Shown here piece by piece: positions 1 to 4,857 of a stretch of DNA of 10,150 bases. The notes under the pieces are model-generated. The model worked only from the letters and a program-made list of their open reading frames with translations. It did no database searches and was not told the DNA's origin. The translations under genes were made by a program, and so were the position numbers. Origin of the DNA: Sphingobacteriales bacterium (GTDB lineage Bacteria > Bacteroidota > Bacteroidia > Sphingobacteriales > Sphingobacteriaceae); the NCBI GenBank assembly GCA_020058405.1, contig JAGVEE010000284.1, positions 1 to 10,150 on the forward strand, written 5' to 3'. How positions within the stretch are numbered: the first letter of the stretch is position 1; each line of letters starts with the position of its first letter.

Positions 1-49
1 AATATTGGTATAATTTTCGCTGTATAAGTTAAATTTCAATAAAATAACC

Positions 50-742
50 ATGAAAAAATCTTTACTTTTAGTAATTTTTAGCTGTATTTTCTGTTTTGCT
101 AACGCTCAGAACATACAAATTGTAGATCCTGTGACTAGTGTACTAGGCAATTCAGAGGAAATAGCGTACATTAATTTGCACGTTAAGAACAATTCTGCCT
201 CTACCCAAGAAATTTATTTACAAAGAACTCTAGTTTCTTTAGTACCAGGTCATTTAAGCTATTTTTGCTTCGGAGTTACTTGTTACCCTCCAGGAGTAAG
301 CAAATCTCCAGATAATTTAACGTTAACTGCCGGTACAACAGATGAATCTGTGAAAACATATCTCGACCCTCGTTCTACAGTTGGAGTTAGTGTAGTAAAT
401 TATTGCTACTATAACTTAGCTAAAACAGATTCTGCTTGTTTATTATTAACATACGACATGGCTTTAACCGGTATTGTAAATAATTCACATTTGAAATTTG
501 TGAAAGTATTTCCAAATCCTGCTGATGAAAACATCAACTTGGCTTTTAATACTGAAAAGGTTTATTCAAACTCAGAAATTCAAATTACAGATTTAAGTGG
601 CCGTATTGTTGCTTCTGAAAAAGTAAGTACTACAGAAGGCTTAATTAAATTAGACGTAAGTTCTCTTCCTTCTGGAATATATATTTGCAATTTAGTTGCC
701 GATGGAGTTTCTATTGCTAGAGACAAAGTGATTGTAAGATAA
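50..742 (+). CDS. Small secreted T9SS-sorted protein, function unknown
   Basis: This 230-residue protein has an N-terminal signal peptide (basic KK, hydrophobic core, likely cleavage after ANA at residue 19). Its C-terminal region, about residues 152-230, is a type A T9SS sorting domain: it opens with VFPNPADENI, contains the ITDLSGRIV turn and the LDVSSLPSGIYI strand, and ends DKVIVR. Such domains direct a protein across the outer membrane through the Por machinery and are removed at the cell surface. The middle (about 21-150) looks like one immunoglobulin-like beta domain with two cysteine pairs (FCFGVTC and YCYYN...DSAC) that could form disulfides after export. I cannot name a ligand or enzyme activity. 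The ATG has no Shine-Dalgarno site, and TAATTTTC at 11-18 is a one-mismatch -7 box. It converges on the serine hydrolase gene, and a repeat array begins at its stop codon. Confident as a T9SS cargo, not in its role. Confidence 0.9.
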   Translation: MKKSLLLVIFSCIFCFANAQNIQIVDPVTSVLGNSEEIAYINLHVKNNSASTQEIYLQRTLVSLVPGHLSYFCFGVTCYPPGVSKSPDNLTLTAGTTDESVKTYLDPRSTVGVSVVNYCYYNLAKTDSACLLLTYDMALTGIVNNSHLKFVKVFPNPADENINLAFNTEKVYSNSEIQITDLSGRIVASEKVSTTEGLIKLDVSSLPSGIYICNLVADGVSIARDKVIVR

Positions 743-847
743 TGTGCAAATTCGAAAATGTGCAAATGTGCAAATGGGGTGCTACTCATTTACGCATTTG
801 CACATTTACATATCCCGAAAGAACGGGACCTGCGGTTTACACATTTA
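741..847. repeat. 8-bp-period inverted word array between convergent genes
   Basis: The spacer is built from an 8-bp word. On the left, TGCAAATT, CGAAAATG, TGCAAATG and TGCAAATG run in phase from 745 to 776. On the right, CATTTACG, CATTTGCA and CATTTACA run in phase from 787 to 810. Bases 764-776 pair perfectly with 795-807, and the stem extends to 758-776/795-813 with one mismatch and one G-T pair, around an 18-nt loop. An outer pair, 741-750 with 836-845, differs at one base and overlaps the TAA stop of each flanking gene. A small hairpin TCCCG-6 nt-CGGGA lies at 813-828. The position suggests a bidirectional transcription terminator, although no clean T-tract follows on either strand. The structure is directly visible; the terminator role is inference. 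Confidence 0.8.
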
Positions 848-2017
848 CTCTCTGCCAGGAGAGTGGTGCAAATAAGCTGAAAATTTTCTGTTAGCGCTTG
901 GCTTTCTGTTGTAAATTATATCTACCAATGGATCTAAGTTTTTAAAATTAGAACGTTCGTTGTTGCAAAGTATAATAATAGAATGCCGATTTTCTAAATC
1001 GCGCATAAAAAAAGTTTTAAATCCATTCCACCATCCGCCGTGGTATACTATTACTTCTCCACTTTCTAATTGATATGTTCTCCATCCAAAGGCATAATTA
1101 AACGGGCCAGCTAGTTTTTTACTTCCTGGCATGTACATAGAATCCAACGTACTGTCTGATAAAAATTTTCCGGAATGCAATACTCTATCCCATTTATACA
1201 TATCATCAACAGTAGAATAAATCCCTTTATCGCCAGTGGCTCCATCTAAATAATCGTGCCTTACTTTTGCGCCCCATTTATCGTGCGCATCAACATATTT
1301 AAAATCGCCTAAATTGTTTACATCTAATACATGCGTATGTTTCATGCCTAATGGTTTAAACACATCTTCTTCCATGTATTTTTTAAAACTTTTGCCGCTC
1401 ACTTTTTCTACAATAGCAGCCAACAATACATACCCTGTATTACTATAATCCATTCGTCTATCCGGAAAAAAGTAAACGGGTGGATTATTTTTAATCATCA
1501 TTTCAACCACACCTTGGTTTGTCAATGGCGTTTTTCTATCCGAATATTTTTCACTGAAATAAGTGTAATTACTTAGGCCTCCTCTATGTTGTAGTAATAA
1601 TTTTATGTTGATGTTTTTATAGGGGAAATTCGGGTAGAATTTTTGAATGCTATCATACAAACTCAACTTCCCTTGTTCCACTAATTTCAATATAGCCGCC
1701 GCACTAAATTGTTTACTCACCGATGCTAACTGGTAAACAGAATTTAATTTAAGTGCATGTTTTTTCTTGCCCGGATCTTGGTAGCCGTACGCTCCTTTAA
1801 ATAACACATGCTCGTTGTAACTAATAAGCACGGTGCCATGGAAGTTTTGCTTAGTAGCCAAAGTTTCAAAAAAGGTTTCTATTTTTTTTGCTTTTTGTTG
1901 AAAAGCAATCGTATCATAGGGGTTTAAAGGTTCTTCTAAATTTACTTTAGCGGTTTCTGTTTTTTGTGAACATGCAACAACTAAAGTAAAAATACCAATC
2001 GCAAAAAATCTCTTCAT
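845..2017 (-). CDS. Lipoprotein serine hydrolase, class C beta-lactamase/esterase family
   Basis: This 390-residue protein belongs to the serine beta-lactamase-like hydrolases (class C beta-lactamase, D-aminopeptidase and EstB type). The catalytic SxxK is SVSK at residues 99-102 with nucleophile Ser99. The YxN motif is YSN at 191-193, and the KTG-equivalent is HGG at 326-328, the form common in esterase- or peptidase-like members rather than true beta-lactamases. The N-terminus MKRFFAIGIFTLVVAC is a lipoprotein signal with Cys16 as lipidation site, so the enzyme should be anchored in the envelope. I chose the ATG at 2017 over a TTG one codon upstream because it gives the normal signal peptide. 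It starts 4 nt after the permease stop, so the two are probably translationally coupled. The last dozen residues look like non-conserved read-through into the repeat-bearing spacer. The substrate cannot be read from sequence; amide or ester hydrolysis is likelier than resistance. Confidence 0.92.
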   Translation of the reverse strand: MKRFFAIGIFTLVVACSQKTETAKVNLEEPLNPYDTIAFQQKAKKIETFFETLATKQNFHGTVLISYNEHVLFKGAYGYQDPGKKKHALKLNSVYQLASVSKQFSAAAILKLVEQGKLSLYDSIQKFYPNFPYKNINIKLLLQHRGGLSNYTYFSEKYSDRKTPLTNQGVVEMMIKNNPPVYFFPDRRMDYSNTGYVLLAAIVEKVSGKSFKKYMEEDVFKPLGMKHTHVLDVNNLGDFKYVDAHDKWGAKVRHDYLDGATGDKGIYSTVDDMYKWDRVLHSGKFLSDSTLDSMYMPGSKKLAGPFNYAFGWRTYQLESGEVIVYHGGWWNGFKTFFMRDLENRHSIIILCNNERSNFKNLDPLVDIIYNRKPSANRKFSAYLHHSPGRE

Positions 2018-2021
2018 CAAC

Positions 2022-3476
2022 TTAAACTTCTTTTATTTTATTTTTAAATAATGCATAAACAGGTATGCCCATTGCCACTATAATTAAGCCTGGCCAAGAG
2101 TAGTTCGGTTTGTATATCAATAAAATAATACAAACTGCTGAAGCTAGTAAGATGTATAAAATTGGTATAAAAGGATAACCCAATGCTTTGTACGGTCGCT
2201 CTGCATTTGGTTGAGTTTTTCTTAATTTAAAAATACCTAAAATGGTAAGTATATAAAATAGCAAAACGGCGAACACTACATAATCTAATAAATCGCCGTA
2301 CGAGCCCGACAAACATAATACACATGCCCAAATACATTGATAAACCAAGGCATTGCCAGGCACACTGTTTTTGTTGAGTTTAGACATCCCCGAAAAAAAC
2401 AAACCATCTTTTGCGGTTGCATAATACACACGAGCACCAGAAAGTATGCAGCCGTTATTACAACCGAAAGTAGATATCATAATTAATACAGCCATCAACA
2501 AAGTAGCACCTGGTCCGCCAATAGCTTCTGCTACTGCCGCGGCCACTCTATCATTGGTAGAAAACTGTATTCCTCTACTCATTACATCCACTCCATTTGG
2601 GTCGCCATGTAAAGGCAATACCAACAAGTAAACCACATTCATTAATATATAAATGAGCGTTACTAAAGAAGTGCCGATAACCATACTTAATACTAAGTTG
2701 CGTTTCGGGTTTTGAATTTCATCTCCAGAAAAACCAATATTATTCCAAGCATCGCTAGAGAATAAAGAGCCCACCATGGCAATACCTAATGCAGGCACAA
2801 TTCCCCAAGCTACAATTGTTTCAATGCTTAATGCTCCGCTCGCATCTTTTGTGCTGCGCGTAGCCGACCACATGTCGCTAAAGTTTGCAGTAGCAACATC
2901 ATAATTAATACCAAAAAGTAAGCCTACTAGTATTAAACCAAAAAGCGCAACAATTTTTGTGCTGCCAAAAATATTTTGAATCCATTTCCCATTTTTTACT
3001 CCTTTAGAATTTATAAAAGAGAGAAGCACAATACTGGCAATGGCCAATAATTGCACACTGCTAATTTTAAAACTACCAAGCTTTAGTAAAACATTGTCTT
3101 CAGAAATAAGATTGGGTAATAACACCCCTGTATATTTTGCAAAAGCTACACCAACGGCAGCAATGGTGCCTGTTTGTATAACAAGAAATAAAGTCCATGC
3201 ATATAAAAAGGCAATGGGTTTGCCCCAAGCTTCGCGAAGGTATACGTATTGCCCACCAGCTTTTGGCATCATAGCAGCAAGTTCTCCGTAACTTATAGCG
3301 CCGGCAATAGTTATGAATCCTGTAATTAGCCATATTAATAATAACCAACCAGAAGAGCCTACTTGCCTTGCTATATCCGAACTCACAATAAATATTCCCG
3401 AACCAATCATCGTACCAGCAACTATCATTACCGAGTCGAACAGTTTTAATTCTTTCTTAAATTCTTGCTCTGCCAT
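2022..3476 (-). CDS. APC-superfamily amino acid permease
   Basis: The product (484 residues from the chosen start) is a polytopic inner-membrane transporter of the amino acid-polyamine-organocation superfamily, closest in feel to the LAT/APA-type amino acid permeases. The unwound first helix motif GTMIGSGIF is at 21-29, where these proteins bind the substrate backbone. PKAGGQYVYLREAWG (71-85) and GDEIQNPKRN (251-260) are typical loops, and ERPYKALGYPFIP (426-438) precedes the last helices. About twelve hydrophobic segments can be counted. The ATG at 3474-3476 is preferred over an upstream in-frame TTG (3501-3503), because family members begin just before the KKELKLFDSV segment. There is no Shine-Dalgarno site, only an A/T-rich leader, and no convincing TAnnTTTG box; TATATTTA (3492-3499, minus) is one mismatch away. 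It is the first gene of a two-gene unit with the serine hydrolase. The transported amino acid is unknown. Confidence 0.93.
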   Translation of the reverse strand: MAEQEFKKELKLFDSVMIVAGTMIGSGIFIVSSDIARQVGSSGWLLLIWLITGFITIAGAISYGELAAMMPKAGGQYVYLREAWGKPIAFLYAWTLFLVIQTGTIAAVGVAFAKYTGVLLPNLISEDNVLLKLGSFKISSVQLLAIASIVLLSFINSKGVKNGKWIQNIFGSTKIVALFGLILVGLLFGINYDVATANFSDMWSATRSTKDASGALSIETIVAWGIVPALGIAMVGSLFSSDAWNNIGFSGDEIQNPKRNLVLSMVIGTSLVTLIYILMNVVYLLVLPLHGDPNGVDVMSRGIQFSTNDRVAAAVAEAIGGPGATLLMAVLIMISTFGCNNGCILSGARVYYATAKDGLFFSGMSKLNKNSVPGNALVYQCIWACVLCLSGSYGDLLDYVVFAVLLFYILTILGIFKLRKTQPNAERPYKALGYPFIPILYILLASAVCIILLIYKPNYSWPGLIIVAMGIPVYALFKNKIKEV

Positions 3477-3498
3477 TTTTAAAAATTTTTTTAAATAT

Positions 3499-3530
3499 AG
3501 CAAAATCGAATTATCGAACTAGTGAATTAA
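3499..3530 (-). repeat. 8-bp-period array, left end of the 3477-3930 spacer
   Basis: Read on the minus strand, four 8-mers follow in phase: TTAATTCA (3523-3530), CTAGTTCG (3515-3522), ATAATTCG (3507-3514) and a diverged ATTTTGCT (3499-3506). The segment 3507-3522 is an inverted copy of 3877-3892 with 15 of 16 bases matching, so these words bound the gene-free stretch on both sides. It lies in the probable 5' region of the permease gene. Confidence 0.7.
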
Positions 3531-3544
3531 GACATCATCATACT

Positions 3545-3581
3545 ATCACCGCCCCTCAACTCCGCTTCGCTACGTTCGGGG
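3545..3581 (-). repeat. REP-like palindromic element, copy 1 (inverted)
   Basis: This 37-nt GC-rich block in AT-rich surroundings is the reverse complement of 3743-3779 at 36 of 37 positions (the only difference is G3551 against T3773). In element orientation the core is CCCCGAAC, then GTAGCGAAGCGGA, then GTTGAGGGG. The outer CCCC/GGGG and inner AAC/GTT can pair, so each copy is an imperfect hairpin. The flank is related to copy 3, with CACGATAGAGGTCCCC here against CACGAGAGATAAGTCCCC there. It resembles repetitive extragenic palindromes in size and placement; I do not recognise a named family. Confidence 0.85.
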
Positions 3582-3702
3582 ACCTCTATCGTGGTTACAA
3601 AAGGGGGATTGAAATACTATGCATTATTAGAAAGTTGAAACTACATTATCCTAATCTTAAAATTTATTAAAAAAGTTCATTCTCGCGACTACCTTCCTAA
3701 CT

Positions 3703-3779
3703 TGATACCGTTCCTTGTTTTTTTATGATTTGCGATAAGGGGCCCCGAACGTAGCGAAGCGGAGTTGAGGGGTGGTGAT
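3703..3779 (+). repeat. REP-like palindromic element, copy 2, with AT-rich leader
   Basis: The palindromic core at 3743-3779 mirrors copy 1 and is preceded by a leader that runs from TGATAC at 3703 through a T-tract and TTATGA. The same order (TGATAC, TTCCTT, T-tract, TTATGA, GATAAG, CCCCGAACGTAGCGAAG) recurs in copy 3 with a period of 81-82 bp, so copies 2 and 3 form a tandem duplication. With copy 1, this copy could form a 37-bp stem enclosing 161 nt (3582-3742). I see no gene in that enclosed stretch. Confidence 0.85.
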
Positions 3780-3783
3780 TACC

Positions 3784-3858
3784 TGATACTTTTCCTTCTT
3801 TTTTTTATGACACGAGAGATAAGTCCCCGAACGTAGCGAAGTTGAAAGGCGGGGCTTT
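3784..3858 (+). repeat. REP-like palindromic element, copy 3, degenerate
   Basis: This is a tandem copy of the unit beginning at 3703. It keeps CCCCGAACGTAGCGAA (3825-3840), but lacks the following GCGGA and ends GTTGAAAGGCGGGG. Despite the deletion it can fold: AAG (3821-3823) pairs with CTT (3855-3857) and CCCCG (3825-3829) with CGGGG (3850-3854), leaving T3824 bulged. Keeping a new stem after a deletion may be chance. Confidence 0.75.
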
Positions 3859-3900
3859 CGTTAATTCGCCATTTTGCTAGTTCGTTAATTCGCTAAAAGT
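3857..3900 (+). repeat. 8-bp-period array before the rhodanese promoter
   Basis: In-phase 8-mers are TTAATTCG (3861-3868), CCATTTTG (3869-3876), CTAGTTCG (3877-3884), TTAATTCG (3885-3892) and CTAAAAGT (3893-3900). A 13-bp direct repeat, TTCGTTAATTCGC, sits at 3857-3869 and 3881-3893. The segment 3877-3892 is inverted relative to 3507-3522. The array ends just upstream of the -7 box at 3903, so it occupies the place where the upstream promoter region would be. Confidence 0.75.
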
Positions 3901-3902
3901 CT

Positions 3903-3910
3903 TACTTTTG
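3903..3910 (+). promoter_or_regulatory. Bacteroidota -7 promoter box for the rhodanese gene
   Basis: TACTTTTG is an exact match to TAnnTTTG, the -7 element read by the Bacteroidota primary sigma factor, and ends 20 nt before the ATG at 3931. No perfect -33 TTTG is present; TTCG at 3881-3884 has roughly the right spacing and belongs to the repeat array. Confidence 0.65.
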
Positions 3911-3930
3911 TAATACAAAAAACTAAGCAA

Positions 3931-4242
3931 ATGGTAAAAGAAGTTACAGTGCAAGAATTAAAAGCGATGAGAGATGAAAACAAAGATTTTCAACTGATCG
4001 ATGTGAGAGAAGAATTTGAATACGAAACAGTAAACATACAAGGCGAATTAATTCCTCTTGGTAATATTTTGTTAGAGTCTGATAAAATTGCAAAAGACAA
4101 ACAAGTGGTAATACATTGTAGAAGTGGAGCTCGTAGCGCCGCAGCTATTATGCAATTAGAACAGCAATTTGGATTTACGAATTTGTATAATCTTAAGGGT
4201 GGAATTTTGGCTTGGATGGCGGAGGTAGATACTAGTCTTTAG
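3931..4242 (+). CDS. Single-domain rhodanese-like sulfurtransferase
   Basis: The 103-residue protein is one rhodanese domain, probably cytoplasmic because no signal or membrane segment is present. It has DVRE at 24-27 and the six-residue active loop CRSGAR starting at the persulfide-carrying Cys63, a loop length expected for sulfur transfer rather than phosphatase activity. The closing LKGGILAWMAEVD is characteristic of small Bacteroidota rhodaneses that act as sulfur carriers or thiosulfate:acceptor sulfurtransferases; the acceptor cannot be told. The ATG lies 20 nt after a good -7 box. The C-terminus is odd. Relatives I know usually continue after EVDPSL with a few residues such as PxY, whereas this one ends EVDTSL inside a heptamer (TAGTCTT) that is repeated after the stop. 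The tail may have been overwritten by the adjacent palindrome. Confidence 0.92.
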   Translation: MVKEVTVQELKAMRDENKDFQLIDVREEFEYETVNIQGELIPLGNILLESDKIAKDKQVVIHCRSGARSAAAIMQLEQQFGFTNLYNLKGGILAWMAEVDTSL

Positions 4243-4405
4243 TCTTTAGACAGTAATTTTAACTAAGTATTAAGAATTAAGTATTAAGAGACGAGGAAAC
4301 TTATTTAATTCTTAATTCTTAATTCTTAATACTTAATACTTATCCCCAACCCAACCACAAATTTTGCCCTCTAACGACTAATGACTAACGACTAGCATCT
4401 ACCTC
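4222..4405. repeat. Nested palindrome filling the rhodanese-GNAT spacer
   Basis: Outer arms are 4222-4251 and 4376-4405, inverted copies matching at 26 of 30 bases. The left arm covers the last codons and stop of the rhodanese gene and the right arm ends at the base before the GNAT ATG. The outer arms are themselves heptamer arrays: TAGTCTT twice (4233-4246) on the left, and AACGACT, AATGACT, AACGACT (4373-4393) on the right. Inside is a second heptamer family (separate entry). The whole could fold as a two-tier hairpin in the mRNA or as a cruciform in DNA. It may act as terminator or processing site for the rhodanese transcript, but no function is demonstrated by sequence. Confidence 0.8.
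4264..4342. repeat. Inner inverted heptamer arrays, TAAG(T/A)AT family
   Basis: Four units run from 4264 to 4291 (TAAGTAT, TAAGAAT, TAAGTAT, TAAGAGA). Five units of the opposite strand run from 4308 to 4342 (ATTCTTA three times, ATACTTA twice). Bases 4264-4290 pair with 4309-4335 over 27 bp with one mismatch (T4282/T4317) and one G-T, around an 18-nt loop. The unequal unit numbers (four against five) point to slippage within the arrays. Confidence 0.85.
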
Positions 4406-4831
4406 ATGGTTTACAGAAAGAAAAAATACAGCTACTTAATTAGCACCGACCGACGGAAGCTTAAGTCTGCATTTATTTGCGAGAATTTACAAGCAATGTA
4501 TTGGGGGCAAGATTTAAGTACGGAAGAGATAATGAATTCTGTAAACAATTCTAGGGCCTATGGTTTGTACCATCAAAACAAACAAATAGGTTTTGCAAAA
4601 GTATTGAGCGATTATGCTCGTTTCGCTTATCTCTCGGATGTATTTATTGCCGAAGAGTACAGAGGCAAAGGCTTATCGGTTTTTTTATTGAAAGGAATAT
4701 TAGAAGACCCGGTTTTGGCTGATGTAAAAAAGTGGATGCTCGCCACTCGCGACGCACATGGCTTGTATAAAAAAGTTGGCTTTACTAAATTGCTAAATCC
4801 GAATTCGTTTATGCAATTGAAGAAGGGCTAA
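4406..4831 (+). CDS. GNAT-family N-acetyltransferase
   Basis: This 141-residue cytoplasmic protein has the Gcn5-related acetyltransferase fold throughout. Strand 4 and the acetyl-CoA pyrophosphate loop (motif A) are at 77-95, with SDVFIAEEYRGKGLS carrying the RGKG signature at 86-89. The segment LATRDAHGLYKKVGF (112-126) is the motif B and tyrosine region, where Tyr121 may be the general acid. GFAKVLSDYARFAYLSDVFI is typical of a widespread bacterial subgroup of small GNATs with unassigned acceptors. The length is normal for a stand-alone domain. The ATG is the only plausible start, since the next in-frame upstream codons reach a TGA at 4382-4384 with no alternative between. The leader is the right arm of the heptamer palindrome, so 5' structure could affect translation. 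Its stop codon lies within the stem of a terminator hairpin. Confidence 0.92.
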   Translation: MVYRKKKYSYLISTDRRKLKSAFICENLQAMYWGQDLSTEEIMNSVNNSRAYGLYHQNKQIGFAKVLSDYARFAYLSDVFIAEEYRGKGLSVFLLKGILEDPVLADVKKWMLATRDAHGLYKKVGFTKLLNPNSFMQLKKG

Positions 4832-4857
4832 ATTTAATTTAGCCCTTCTTTGTTTTC
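4820..4857 (+). terminator. Intrinsic terminator overlapping the GNAT stop codon
   Basis: Bases 4820-4833 pair perfectly with 4837-4850, a 14-bp stem with a TTA loop and a GC-containing lower half (AAGAAGGGC/GCCCTTCTT), followed by TGTTTTC. The GNAT TAA (4829-4831) is inside the left arm. The next gene converges, ending at 4858, and the hairpin could also help stop its transcript. The T-tract exists only in the plus direction. Confidence 0.88.

Noticed and set aside
845..2017. Antibiotic-resistance beta-lactamase
   Set aside because: The third motif is HGG and the architecture matches the broad esterase/peptidase group; sequence alone gives no reason to assign beta-lactam hydrolysis.
2018..2020. 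TTG codon as start of the serine hydrolase
   Set aside because: The ATG directly after it gives a standard lipoprotein signal peptide (MKRFF...), and nothing favours the TTG.
3100..3348. Minus-strand open frame inside the permease gene, and similar frames within other genes (for example 580-789 minus, 2446-2631 plus, 6332-6607 plus)
   Set aside because: They lie in alternative frames of strongly supported genes and their translations show no domain-like pattern.
3477..3503. Upstream TTG start adding nine residues to the permease
   Set aside because: The extra residues are encoded by the A/T-rich leader and are not typical of the family; the ATG at 3476 places the KKELKLFDSV segment as usual.
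3582..3742. Hidden small gene or RNA between the 37-bp inverted repeats
   Set aside because: I found no start codon with a plausible coding run and no recognisable RNA fold or conserved RNA motif.
3499..3900. CRISPR array
   Set aside because: There are too few copies, one is inverted, spacing is irregular, units are palindromic with leaders, and no cas genes are nearby.
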